Of a stretch of DNA of 64,000 nt, positions 1 to 11,654 are shown piece by piece. The stretch covers positions 62,001-126,000 of the forward strand of contig KN832562.1 of assembly GCA_000827205.1 (NCBI GenBank), in the 5' to 3' direction. The DNA comes from Plicaturopsis crispa FD-325 SS-3. Lineage: Eukaryota > Basidiomycota > Agaricomycetes > Amylocorticiales > Amylocorticiaceae. A program made the position numbers and the translations under genes. The notes under the pieces are model-generated. The model was not told the origin of the DNA. It saw nothing but the letters and a program-made list of their open reading frames with translations, and ran no database searches. The stretch's first letter is position 1, and each line of letters begins with the position of its first letter.

Positions 1-1138
1 TCTGCGGCTGTCGAAGGCGACGCGAACACCATCTCGGAGTCCGAGTCATGACTCCAGTAGGATCTGGGCTCCTCGTTCTCTCTGTCGTTGTTCTGTGCCT
101 TCGCAGAGGGCTCGCTGTCCACCTCGATATTTATGCCGCATTCCCACGGACACCTCGCCATGCTGCCCTCAAAGACCGCTGCCTGTGAATAAAACGTCTC
201 AACCTTCTCGATCGCCTGCCTGACCTCCGCCAGAGGCATGCGCTGACGCCAGTCGACGTGCAGCATGCGTACGAGTATATCGTTAACCTCCGATGAGATG
301 GGAAGGACGGTGGGAAGGAATGAGGGGGGATCCTCGAGGTATGCGGTGAAGGTCGGGTCCGAATGGGACGCCTCCTTCCACGGGTTGCGGCCCGTCGCGA
401 GGTTCAGAAGAATGATAGCGAGCGACCATATGTCGTTTGCTTGAGGTGAATATGTGCCTGCAGGCGCAAACTCGCCGCCAAAGCACTCTATTTTACGTAT
501 ACTGCGGTCAGAATTGCAATAGACATCGTAAACAGGACGCAAGTCTCACCTGGACTCATGTGATATACACTGCCCGTCCTGAACTCATCGCTGAGCCTGT
601 CCGTCGTCGCCAAACCGAAGTCTGTGATCGAGATACGGAGACCGGTTTTGTCGCAGAGGACGTTCTCGGGTTTGAGATCACGATGATAGATGCCCAATGA
701 GTGGCAATACTCAACCGCGTCGAGCAACTGGAGAAAGACGTGCTTGATGAGAAGGTCCTTGCCAAGATACCGGCAGTCGTTCAGGATCTGCGCGAAGAGG
801 TCCCCGCCCGTGGCATAATCCATCACGAGGTAGGTGTAGTTGTAGTCCTCGATGACACGTTGCAGGGTCACGACATTGGGGTGGGAGGAAGCTAGTTGAT
901 GCAGCGTAATTTCGCGCATATGGACCTGGCGCTGGCGCGAGCCTTGGTGCAGCCGTGAGTGGACGAGGCACTTGACGGCGTATGATTTCGGGTGCGATGA
1001 GCGTGTGTCGACAGCGCGATACACCACACCGTAGCCGCCTACGCCGAGAACTTCGACGAGTTCGAGGGCGCCATCATCAATGAGCGTACCGAGGGGCGGC
1101 GTGGAGGGGGACTGTTGGGCATAAACCTTGGAAGGCAT
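1..1138 (-). CDS. Ran1/Pat1-like Ser/Thr protein kinase, 3' end outside window
   Basis: Probable cytoplasmic/nuclear protein kinase of the fungal Ran1/Ksp1-like group. It reads leftward and is cut by the window edge. Two exons are visible, 550-1138 and 1-487, separated by a 62-nt intron (488-549) that joins in frame to ECFGGEFAPAGTYSPQANDI. Visible kinase motifs are a glycine loop (GVGGYGVVYRAVD), an AVK lysine, the hinge YLVMDYATGGDLF, the catalytic HRDLKPENV, the metal-binding DFG in SITDFGLATT, and the DIWSLAI of helix F. After the kinase core the chain turns acidic and polar (near 1-200) and is still open at base 1. The start at 1138 (MPSKVYAQQ) is preferred over an in-frame ATG at 1207, because a TATA-like box at 1233-1239 would place transcription start close to 1207. 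Kinase identity is sure; the subfamily is inferred from overall resemblance. Confidence 0.88.
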
Positions 1139-1232
1139 GGTCGGATGAAAGAGGAGGGGATGGGCCCGTATACGGGGGATGCCAGAAGGCAAGAGGTGGA
1201 GAGCCAATTGAACGAGGTAGTGGGGGCAACGG

Positions 1233-1239
1233 CTATATA
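1233..1239 (-). promoter_or_regulatory. TATA-like box of the kinase gene
   Basis: Reading leftward the sequence is TATATAG, about 95 bp upstream of the preferred start codon at 1138 and only about 30 bp upstream of the alternative ATG at 1207. The spacing favours the downstream ATG as the true start. It is a short motif, so the call rests on position. Confidence 0.4.
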
Positions 1240-1241
1240 AT

Positions 1242-4105
1242 GGTCAATGCGTCTGCCGTTCGGTTTGGGCGTGGTCAGCCACGAGGCAACAATGCCTGCG
1301 GTTGATCGAGCCGGGGTTGATTTGAAAAGGTTGCAAGGCAGGTAAGGGCGTGTCGACGACGCTCCTCAACACAAGGTAAGTAGGCAGAGGCGATACAAGG
1401 ACGCCGGGTTCGAGGGGGGAGGCTATTCGCGTGCGGGAGGACATGGGCAGTCATTTATATGCAAAGTGCCTGTCCCGCAGGCTTATCGAGGACATTGCCG
1501 ACGGCGAGTGGCTCTCGATCTCGGCAGACGGGTGTAGGGCGCTATTAGAAAAGCAAGAAAATAGAACGGAAAGCCAAACAGCTCAAGCAGCGGCGAGGAA
1601 CGGACATCGTCAGTGAGCGTCAGCAATGAGCGCTTCAGCGGCAATATCTGAGATGAATCTCGTTGATTGCATTGTCGGATCTATAAAACCAACCTTTCAT
1701 CATCCGCGGCGTTTCAATTGTACCTGTGTCGCGATTTGGAACAGAAGGAACTCGTTGAGAACTCCAATTCACGAAGACGCGAAATGCACGATGCAGACCT
1801 TCCACGGAAAACATGAGTCTGGATAAGAGGGGGTATGGTTAGCTTTATCTACGGGGTAGAGATGATGACTGAGAGACTTCACCGTAAGCCCAAGCTTTGA
1901 CCGTTGGAGAGTTAGTCTTGGCTAGTAATACTACATTGTGATCCGACGAACGTGTATTGAAAATACTGTGGTAGTCACCCACTGCAAACGGCTTAAACAG
2001 GGCTAGTCATGGGTTGCAACCGTTGCAGAAGAACGACGCGCGAGGAAACGAGGTTATGCGCGGTTAGTGCACCCGGCGAAGTGGACCAACCCGCCATGCT
2101 GGCCACTGCTACGGCGTTAACTGCACCCAGAGTCTACGAGGTCCAGATGCCAGCGACTCTATCATTCATGGGTAATGTAGGTGCTAAAGATAGTTTAAGA
2201 AGATATCAGTCCGAGCTAAAGCAACATGGAGGTGGCATACCAGAATACTACATTTCACTAATTGATCAGTAAGGTGCGTCACATACTCCACCTCTCGAGT
2301 CGGGGCGATCGTACTGCGGAGCGTGGATGCTGCCGCATTGATATGTGCAGCAGTAAATGGAGTCTACACCGCCGGATCACACTACGACAATAGATAAGCG
2401 GAACCCGCCCTCCGTTATGACATAGAATTACTACGACGCACCTCCTGACTGCCTCCACAGAGCTATGGACGACATTGATACCTATCAGAGTGGCAGAAAG
2501 GGGCGGCTCTACATGCTTCTGGGCGGGGCGCGGTCTGTACCGCAACCCCCGTCGAACATTGCAGAATATTTGAATCAAGACCAGCACGCCACTGTGCGGC
2601 CCCGATCGAGCGGATGTTGCACGATATGTCCGAGACGGCTCTTGTTCTGCCATGAAATATCATACTGCTTGGCAGTCAGTTGGTCAGTACTGCAGAGGGG
2701 GGGCACCTCGAAAACTGCTTACCTATGTCCCAAGACTACATCGACACCCCATTTCGCAAGGCACTCGCGTCAAAGACGAAATGGACAGCACAGCCTAAGC
2801 GCATTTTGTGGCGTCACTGTCTGTATCGGGCGCCGATGGATTTCTAGCGCCCTCTCTTCGGATAGAGCTGCATTGAAATTTCGGAACCAGGCGCTGGCGG
2901 GTAACCCGACTCGGTGGACACCAATTATGCGGAGAGTTGCAATGACTCAGGAGATGACGAAAGGCGGGCAATTAAGTATCGCGGATGGAAAGGTCAATTG
3001 GCGAACGTGATGCATAGTAGCATACGCAACCTCTTGGGCGAGGCACGCAGGATCATATCTCATGTCATATATGATGCGGCGCTAGTACGAGATGATATGC
3101 AGACGACCCGTTGGGTAGCACGAAAATGACTCGAAAGTCGTCGGAGGGTAGAATGCTGGGTCACGACGCGCTGTAGACGTTTGACGAGCAGGAGATATCG
3201 TGTGCACCTGTTCAAACAGATATGCTGGTGATTGAATGCCCTGACAATAGGGGGCGACTGAAGAAACCGCTGCCGCCGGAATGATCAAGGAAATCCATGA
3301 AATGTCCAGTTTGTGACGAGACCTGGCAAGCTGACTTGGTCAGGGACCCACTTGGCAAGTAAGTACTGAAGAGGCCTTACCGGATTGGAAATGGTCTATC
3401 TGGGTTTTCTGTATCGCCAAGAGAGCTGCGATAGTCGCATGCGCAGAGACCGAGGGACCGTTGTGAGTCGTGACGTGACGCGTCAGCTGGAGGATACCAG
3501 TAGTAAGAGCCGTCCCTATACGCGCTAACGCGAGATTCCTCCAAGTTTTTTGCGTGCCCGACGCGATTTCGCATGACTACGAGCAGGCTGCGAGGACCGG
3601 ACCATTGTCGTCGAGAATTTGGGCCACCACGGACACGCGCCGCCGCGCGAGGCTGCTACATTGTTGCGTAAACTGATCTGTTGCAATCCCGGGGACAATG
3701 GCGGTACGTGCAGGCCACCCTCGACTGTTACTTACCTGTAATTTTGGCTTCCCGTCAATACAGAAACGGTGGCCCTGCAACAATGCGAGCTGGTGGCCGG
3801 AAAATAAAAGATAATTGATATGTTTTTTGGAACAAAGCAAGGGTGGCCCAATCCACGTGGACTTTACGCGTATTGGGATTCGGCACAGTCGGATCGGGGT
3901 TTAAAGAATCCCAGCTTTAAACGAGGCATCCAACAGCTTTTCGTCTCTTCGTCCTCAACATCCATCAACGTCCTCGCCGTCGTGCAAAACAGCGAGCTCA
4001 GCTGCACGCTCACGGCACTCGACATTTTATTTTGTATCTTGCTTATCCTCTTGGTTAGTTAACGTCGCCGGTAAAGACACCTGCCCTATCTCCATATCTC
4101 CAATC
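1242..4105. other. Gene-poor intergenic stretch
   Basis: About 2.9 kb between the divergently transcribed kinase and the KEN-box protein. It holds only short, unrelated open frames (the longest is 181 codons, 2465-3010 on the plus strand) without recognisable motifs or consistent splice chaining. I see no convincing gene, tRNA or terminal repeats. A purine/pyrimidine-mixed promoter for the gene at 4106 presumably lies in the last few hundred bases. A lineage-specific transcript or a decayed mobile element cannot be excluded. Confidence 0.5.
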
Positions 4106-4986
4106 ATGTCTCGTGCATTCGTCGTCTTCCAAGACTTCCCGTCATCGCCTGCGAAACCTAGGGCATCTCCTAGTCCCGATGTCGCCACCACTACGCCATC
4201 GTCGCCAGCAACCGCTGCTACTCTCACCGAGAAAGAAAATCTCCACCCGCTCACCGGCGAGCGCACCATCGCCGCCTCGTCCGCCAAAAAGCGCAAGACC
4301 GCCGAAGGCATTCTCGCTACAAAGCTCCATAACCCGCCGACCCATAGCAAAAAGCAGAAGGCGTCGTTGAAAGAAAAGGATGGGAAACCCGACCCCAAAC
4401 GGCGCAAGGCGTCAGCGTCGCTTTCCCTGTCCGCTTCGTCGTCGAAAAGTAGCAGCTTGAAGGCAAGGAAGGAGCGGAAGAGCGGTTCGTCGAGCTCGCG
4501 TGCTTTGTCGAGGCGGCTTCCGCGCGTAGAGGAGGATGGGGAGTCGGACAGGGAGCGCGTCGCACAAGCCGAGATAAACTCCAAGTGCTACGACTTGACC
4601 GTCCTGCCTCTCGCTGACGTCACACCAGCCTACGAGTTGAACTCGGAGTCTGCTGATACTCCCTCTCTCCGCACTGTCAAGGTACTGTGCTCCTTCGGGC
4701 CATATCACACGCACGATTCTGACTATCCATGCAGGAATCGTCCGCTGAGCCTGAGATTCGCGACTACTTCGCACCTGCGCTTTCGCACTCCTCCCCGCCG
4801 CGCTGCAAGCGCACTGCGTCGGAGTCGAAGACCAAGGTCTTTACCACGCCCGAGCGCAAGGAGATCTGGGCCGCGTTCACCTTCGCGTCGCCTTCGCCAT
4901 CCGCAAAACGCTTCGGCGAGGTCGTTGCTGGTCTCGACTACAATCCCGCTGCACTCGAGTACAAACCCATCTGCGCGTCGCCATGA
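4106..4986 (+). CDS. Lys/Ser-rich nuclear-type protein with a KEN box, function unknown
   Basis: Two exons, 4106-4681 and 4735-4986, with a 53-nt intron (GTACTG...GCAG), give 275 residues. I do not recognise an orthologue. The N-terminal quarter has FVVFQDFPSSPAKP followed by TEKENLHPLTGE, a KEN sequence at about residues 43-45 with the Pro at +3/+4 often seen in degrons recognised by the anaphase-promoting complex. A long basic, Ser/Lys-rich middle (about residues 58-140, several KKRK/KRRK clusters that look like nuclear localisation signals) leads into a more hydrophobic block, KCYDLTVLPLADVTPAYEL. The second exon carries EIRDYFAP and PERKEIWAAFTFASPSPSAKRF near the C-terminus. These conserved-looking islands in a disordered chain suggest a cell-cycle regulated nuclear protein; that is inference. 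Start chosen as the first ATG of the long frame. Confidence 0.72.
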
Positions 4987-5711
4987 TTACGACCTGTTCA
5001 CGTCCGCTATTTCACGCCGCCTCACGTCGAGTCGATCGCCGCCATCGCATGCTCTGATTCTGTCTGTTTTCCGTTCTCATTGCTTCTCCTACTCCCTGTT
5101 GCATACGTGTCCACCCCATACCCCCACATTTTCCCCTGCATTTGCATTTCTCCCCTCTTCCGTTTTGGCCTCCTTTTGGTTGCTCGTCGCCCTCGTTTGG
5201 CTTTCCGTCATGCGCACACAACATCTCATGCATTTGGACTCGCAACGCACATTGCATCGTGACTCGTATTGTCTTGTACACCCTAGCTATAGTACTGTGC
5301 CCCTTTGCTATTGCTATCCACGAATACATGGCTTATTATGTTTCCCCACATTTTGATTTTGAGCGCAGCCACTTAGGCGCCGGGCGCGTTTGGGCGAAAA
5401 GTCATGTGGCCGTGTAGGCGCGCGTCGCGCCAGCGCTTGCTTCTGCTCCCTTATCGAAACGCCACTTATCTCGGTTACACAAGGTCCTAGTGCGTGCTCC
5501 GTCGCTTCTACTTTCCTGTACTGATAACGTTTAACTGAACAGGACGTGCAAACTCCCAGACTGGCATCAGGGAAAATACCCGCGCGATGGGGGCATCGAT
5601 TTTGACGGCCCATGCCATCGACTTTGATTTTCCCCGCGACGTCGACGTCTGTGCACTTTGGACTGCTGCTGAAGTAGTTTGGCTACGAGCTTTTTCGACC
5701 GTTCGATAGTC

Positions 5712-8297
5712 ATGGGTGTTGCAAGACGAATCATACGCGCCGTTGAAGTCCCGCACGAGCCCGGGCTGACGCATACGCAGCTGTTTTTGTCGGTGCGTGC
5801 ACGGATCGTTATGACCCGATTGAAACGTGCTCATGCCTACTCTACATAGAACGAGGATCTACTCCCCGTAGATGTACCAAAACGAACATGGGCAGCATGG
5901 AATTTTGTAGCATTGTGGGTCTTCCTCGCGTGGCTATCTTATACATTGACATTGATTTGCGCGCCCGCCGATAGCTGGATCGCAGATAGTTTCAATGTCA
6001 ACACGTGGGTTGCAGGTGAACACGTATCCATGCTCAACGGCTCATTTCTGTATCGGGGTTTAGGTGGATGATCGTGTCCTCGATGGTGCAGCTCGGGCTC
6101 AACTGGTGGCAGGCCTGGATCTGCGTGTGGCTAGGTGACTCGGGTGCAGTGCGCCTATTGCTGCAAGTACTGATGGTGTCAAACCCTAGGTTATGGCTTA
6201 GTCGCGCCGTTCATAGTGCTGAACGCACGGCCTGGTGCAGTCTTCCACATCCCGTTTCCAGTCGTGGCGCGGACGAGTTTCGGCGTCTGGGGTAGTCTGT
6301 GGTGCACATTTAACCGTGGGGTGATGGCATGGTGAATACCTATGACTCTCTTTATGTTCTTTAAAAGTCATCTAATGAACGCATCTCTCCGCAGCATCTG
6401 GTGCGTATCTGTCTCGCAGACTTTTGCTTTTGATTGCACGTTATGAACCATACACTGTAGGTATGGGGTGCAAGTATGTGTTTATCTTCCTGCAGCGTCA
6501 ACCGAGGCTGATACTGTGTCAGGCCAGTATCGGTGGTTCTTGCATGCTCGTGATGCTACGCGCTATGTGGCCCAGCGTAAATAACATTCGTATGCTGCAT
6601 TCATAGTATGCGTCGGCGAGTGCACATCACTCATCACCCATTTCTAGCAAACCATCTGCCTGCATCATCTGGCACGACCACGAAAGATTTTATGGCATTC
6701 TTCCTCTTCTGGCTCATTTCCTTGCCTGCTATCTGGTTCCCCATCCACAAAATGTATGTAGTGTCTCTTCATGTCCGAGTCCACCATAAGCTCACCCGCA
6801 CGCCTAGCCGACACCTGTTCACGGTCAAAGCCGTCGTAGCACCTGCAGCAGGAATAACCTTCTTCATATGGTGTATCGTCAAAGCCAAAGGTGTCGGCCC
6901 TATCGTCACCGCACACCAGTCAAGCATGCAGGGCTCCGCATTGGGATGGGCGATGGTATCAAGTCTCATGTCATGCATCAGCAACATGGCCACGCTCGTC
7001 ACGTACGCCTGTCTCCTCCTCGTTGCACCGTTGTACCCTCGCTTATATCCTATCTCCGCAGAAATGCCCCCGATTTTGCCTCGCGGGCGAAGACGCCCTC
7101 GGCCGCGCTTCTGCCACAGCTGATTGCTGTGCCCATTGCGTTCTCGCTAGTCAGCTTTATCGGCCTCATTGTCAGCTCGTCATCGCAGACCCTCTACGGC
7201 GAGGCGATATGGTCCCCGATTGATTTGCTGGGGAAATTCTTGGACGGTGAGCCGTCCAGCGCTACGCGCTTTGGGGTAAGCAAATTGCATATAGCTAAAC
7301 GTATACCTCGTAATGTTTATATCGCTAGGTTTGGTTCATTTCGGCGTCCTTCATCATCGCGCAAATGGGGTGAGGGCTTACTGTTGGGCGATAGATCATA
7401 GAATATGTGGCTGACTAGGCTTGATTTCACCAGGACAAACATCTCCGCAAATTCTATCAGTGCGGGTTGTGACCTCACCTCCCTTTTCCCGCGATTTATC
7501 GTGAGTTCTACCATCTTCCCTTCCTACTCCTCGGCTAGCTCACGCGTTTCAACGTCCCCTAGAACATTCGCCGCGGAGGGTACATTGCTGCCATCGTCGG
7601 CCTATGCATGCTGCCCTGGAACCTCCTCAAGTCCAGCAACAGTTTCACGTCGTACCTTTCTGCGTATTCAGTATTCCTCAGCTCCATCGCGGGCGTCATG
7701 GTACGTATGGTCGCACGCCTGTTATTCAAGTAGCTCACTCCCTGAATTTGGCTTGCCAGATCACGGAATACTATATCATAAGGAGGGGGCATCTCAATGT
7801 AGCTGATTTGTACGACGCACGCAAGGGCGGCTGGTATTCATATACATACGGTATCAATTTCCGGTGAGTGCTTTGACAGCCTCACAATGGGACCAAAGCC
7901 CTGAGATAATTGGCAACCATTAGCGCATATGCAGCGTACATCTCTGGAATCCTCATCAACGTAGTAGGATTCGCGGGTGCCAGTAAGTTCTCTGCACATA
8001 TGTCGTGAAGCCCGAAATAATGGCATCCATTCAGCGGGACGCACGGTGCCCATCGCTGCAACGCACATATACGAGATGTCGTTTTTCACCGGATTCGGCG
8101 TGTCCGCCCTCGTCTACTGGCTGCTCAATCTTGCATTCCCGGTGCCCGGAGCCTTCGCTGTGTTCAAGGAAATCGATGTATCGGAGGGTCTCGCCGCGAA
8201 CGACGAGGGCGCATCTGAGGACGAGGAGGCAGCAGGGAAGGATCTCAAAACCGACACAGACACGGAAGTGTGGAATGTGCCGGCGGATCGTGGATGA
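5712..8297 (+). CDS. NCS1-family nucleobase/allantoin-type permease
   Basis: Plasma-membrane H+ symporter of the purine/cytosine/uracil/allantoin permease family (Fur-type NCS1). I resolve 17 exons: 5712-5792, 5850-5914, 5975-6004, 6064-6134, 6190-6331, 6395-6400, 6461-6473, 6523-6589, 6648-6753, 6808-7002, 7062-7275, 7329-7369, 7434-7500, 7563-7700, 7760-7863, 7924-7982, 8035-8297. They total 1662 nt, 553 residues. Family landmarks appear in order: [17 protein letters not shown] at the N-terminus, [18 protein letters not shown] (helix 1), [27 protein letters not shown], a long alternation of hydrophobic helices, and [16 protein letters not shown] before the last helices. The final exon ends in an acidic hydrophilic tail of about 50 residues, presumably cytosolic. 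Two exons are only 6 and 13 nt. Substrate (uracil, allantoin, uridine, thiamine) cannot be told from sequence. The stop lies 96 bp from the convergent PFK-2 stop. Confidence 0.93.
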
Positions 8298-8393
8298 CCT
8301 TCTTGTTGTACCTATCATATTCTTGGAAAAATTGATATTACACTGGCAATAGGTGTACATTTATTATTTCGTACAACACTCTGAGGCCCCAGT

Positions 8394-10430
8394 TCATACT
8401 TTCAACGCGTCGGGATCATGGCCGACCTTTCTCTTGCCCCTCGTATCCTCCGCGTAGTTCTCATAGAAATTATTCTCATCCTTGCCTGGATCCCCGCCCT
8501 CGAAACCAGGTTGCTCTTCGCCCTTGCGCCCAGGACCGTCCCAGAAGTGGAATGCCTGGCTGTGGACGCCGTACGATGCGGGCACGACCTCGAGCAGGTC
8601 TCCGCGTGCGATCTCGATAGCAGGGATTTCGGATGCTGGTAGTCCGATGAGGTATGCAAGTAGACATCGGATGACAGAGGAGTGGCCGATGATCAGCAAG
8701 TCTTCCTTCTCCCGCTCGAGTTCAATCAAGGTCGGTTCCAATCGCACTGCGACAAGTGCGAATGAGATCAGCCTGCGACATATGCGTTAGAAAGAATGAG
8801 AATGTACCGCTAAGATCGTGATAACTCTCCGCACGCGGTGCCCTGAACGAATACGGGTCCTTCGCAAAGCGTGCCCACTCGTCCGGGTAGTACTTCCGCG
8901 CTTGGTCGGGACTAAGACCATCCCATACCCCGGGGTTGATCTCCGCCATCTGGTTCTTCTCCACCACCTTTATGTTCAAGGGGGTGTTCCCTGTGCTCTT
9001 CAGCGCGTGTGATCCATCTGGGGCAGAAAGCGATATATCTGGGACGGAAGGGAGTCCTTCGCCGGCCGTTGGTGTCTTGCCTGATGCAGCAGCAAGGAAT
9101 GGCCATGCAGTGTGGTGGGCACGACGCCGCGTCGAAGTCCATATCTGACGGATGTAAGTCATTGTGGTCCGCAAAAGAATGTAATACTGGTATTTACCAC
9201 TAGTCTCCGGTCCTGTGGATTGATACCGCGGGATTCGAGAGACTTGGCTCGGCGCTCGAGAACGAAGTCTTTGAGTCGCTCCGCATACTCCCATCCGGCC
9301 GGGGAAAGATCAGAGTCTGCCTTGTACGAGTGTTCGATCAAGGATTGCCCAGACTATTCAACATCGTTAGTGGTGACACCTCAATGCCAAGAAGCACTAC
9401 GCACTCGTGCAAAGTATATTGTCCGGAAATTGTTGTGGATATTCATTAGGAAGAAAACTATACGGGACTACAGATGACCATGAGCAGGGTCGCATAAACA
9501 ATCGCTGAAGAGCTTACCTGTAGATATCCCTGAATATTCTATAGACCGATGCATGAGCATCTAAGTCGGAAGACAAATCACAAAGCTCACGTTAACCATG
9601 ATTTTCTCGCCGACCTATCCATCAAAAATCAAAACGGGCACAAGAGGACAAGGCTAGTAGCGCCTTACATTGATTACACGGATGAAGGGCCACGTTGTCT
9701 CCTCTACCGGTTCGTAGTGTGCTTCATGGTCACGAATGCGCCGGTAGTAATCTTCTACGGCTTGATCTGGATCCCACCCGCGATACTGATTTACAAGTTA
9801 GCAAAGCGTGATACACGCTGGGAAATGTCTCGACCCACGTCTGGGGATGATATCTTGACACTGCGAATGTTCGTCTCGATTATCTCTTTATTGTCGCATA
9901 GCGACTCTAGACAAATACCCAGTCAGTATGCCGAGAGCACTGCAGGATAGAAATATGGGCATACCCAGCATGACTACATGTATTCCACCCTTGTCGAATT
10001 TCTCCGCTAGGGTTTGCCGTGCCTGTCTTGTCCCGTTGTTCGCGTCGTAGATCACGACCTGACCACCGCTATTGAAGAATTCCCAGATGAGCTCCTCGCA
10101 CCCATCGGAGACCTTCTTCCGCAACGCCATGGTCTCAGGACTCTTCTCGCCTGCCATGACATCAGTCTCATTGTGCGCGTCTATGAAGCCAACTGGGTGC
10201 ATACCTAATGTGAAATAATCTGGGGGCAGTTTCTGCGCGCCGCCTATCACTTTTCGGCGGTAGTCACCCAGCGACACTACTTGTGTCTTCACACCCATCC
10301 ATCGGAGGTAGCGTTCCAGCGATCGCGATATGTGGGTCTTGCCGCGCGCGGGGAGCCCGATAGTTACTACAAGAATTTTGCCGGCATGGAACAGCAGTCC
10401 GGAGGCGGTAGTGAACAAAGGAGCTACCAT
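8394..10430 (-). CDS. 6-phosphofructo-2-kinase with degenerate fructose-2,6-bisphosphatase domain
   Basis: Makes fructose 2,6-bisphosphate, the activator of glycolysis and inhibitor of gluconeogenesis, in the cytosol. Ten exons (10205-10430, 9965-10150, 9839-9906, 9669-9785, 9591-9614, 9518-9538, 9405-9467, 9198-9353, 8808-9144, 8394-8746) total 1551 nt, 516 residues. The kinase half shows the Walker A GLPARGKTHISRSL, SLGDYRRK, and QVVIYDANNGTR. The bisphosphatase half begins TIYFAR-SGQSLIEHS: the family's catalytic R-H-G-E is R-S-G-Q here, so the phosphorylated histidine is absent; the second histidine region survives as IIGHSSVIRCLLAY. S. cerevisiae Pfk26 is known for a Ser at this position and kinase-only activity, so the same is expected here. 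Start is the ATG before VAPLFTTASGLLFHAGK, a block I associate with fungal N-termini; an upstream exon is possible. Confidence 0.93.
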
Positions 10431-10770
10431 CCTTGCCGAAAGCTAGCACCAGAAAACTACAGCACAATTTGAAGGTCAAGTTCAAGAAGACGATGATAAA
10501 GTGGGCAGTCGCGGTGTAGTGCTATTGCTTCCGATTACCGACGAACGTTTAGAGGAAGTCTCCGAGGAGATTATCGTGCGCAAGATACGAAGCAGAAATA
10601 TTTATTTTGTCATTGTCAAGAGAAACCTTGACACTATACTATCGTGCTGTGATGCGATGCGATGCCATGTCATGATACAGAAGTGTTTCCAAAAAAGCCC
10701 TAGATAGTTGAACAAGAGACTGTCCATCGCCTCCAGAGCGGCGGCCTTTCGAACTCTGGCCAAGCTCCGG

Positions 10771-11654
10771 TCATGCAGCAAAGGCCGCTGCCGCCGAGCG
10801 ATAGTCGTCCATCTCCGCGTCCAATTGTGCTACAGATTTCTTAACACGTTTAGGCCCTTTCTTCTGCCGTGCTTTTCGAGGGACATTCGCTAAATGAGGC
10901 GCAGGCTTCGTTGCTTGTCGTGATCTAGGTTGTCTAATACAGAACATGTCAATTCCTGTCTGTCAAAGGATAGTCTACGCGAGCGGACTGACGTGGGCGC
11001 ATGCGTAGGAGGGCCAGCCTGAGGACGAGCTACCGTTGGGGGTTGATTGTTTACTATCCCACCCAGCCGGTTGAGAAGGGATGGCGTGGATTGTGGCGGG
11101 GGCCTTGCCGCTTGGGGCACACCATCGGTCACAATCTCGACTTTAATGGGCCGACCTGCACGATAAAGGTTTGTATAAAGTTCGGCGAGAGTGTACTTCG
11201 AGTTAACACTCACGTCCATCAACTATCTTCCCGTCATACTTCTGCCGCGCGACGGCTGCATCCGTTGGCCGCTGGAATGTGACCACTGCCATGCCTTTGG
11301 AGTGACCTTGCGAGTTATATATGATAAAGACTTCCTTCAAGGGGCCGACTGTCTTCTTAAACAGATCCTGGAGCACCAAAACGCGGTCAGTGACGCGCCT
11401 TTTGGATCGAAGCAACGCGTACTCACCTCTACCTCCGTCTCACCTACATCCGTAGGCAATCTGCTGATGATAATTTTGCTGCCTGGATAGACAGTTCATC
11501 GCACTGTGTCACACTGTTTGCTAGCGTATTTACCCTCGACCATATTTCCAGCTCTCCACGCCGGAGGTGCATGGCCCGCTTGGTTGCCTAATAGCTGACG
11601 CTTAGGCCCGTGGAACGTGTTAGCCCGAGGATGAGGCCGGAATGGAGCTTGCAT
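10771..11654 (-). CDS. Yra1/ALY-REF-type mRNA export factor (RRM)
   Basis: RNA-binding adaptor of the TREX complex that helps load the export receptor on mRNA in the nucleus. Proposed exons 11534-11654, 11427-11482, 11214-11367, 10979-11155 and 10771-10913 total 651 nt, 216 residues. A single RRM starts SKIIISRLPTDVGETEVEDL (RNP2) and continues through VFIIYNSQGHSKGMAVVTF (RNP1, with G-x-S-K-G) to GRPIKVEIVTDG. A low-complexity Pro/Gln/Ala tail follows, and the C-terminus ends in KKSVAQLDAEMDDYR plus an Ala-rich stretch, resembling the UAP56-binding motif found at both ends of ALY proteins. No clear N-terminal copy of that motif is present: the chain starts MQAPFRPHPRANTF. The last intron (10914-10978) is the least certain. 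The gene is transcribed divergently from MTG1, start to start 498 bp. Confidence 0.85.

Noticed and set aside
2009-3129. Chain of open frames on the plus strand including one starting MGCNRCRRTTREE
   Set aside because: The Cys/Arg start suggested a zinc-cluster regulator, but the spacing of cysteines is wrong, no splice chain extends it and the frames have no domain.
4027-4584. 185-codon minus-strand frame opposite the KEN-box gene
   Set aside because: Shadow of the Ser/Lys-rich plus-strand codons; repetitive Ser/Asp/Arg content reflects the other strand.
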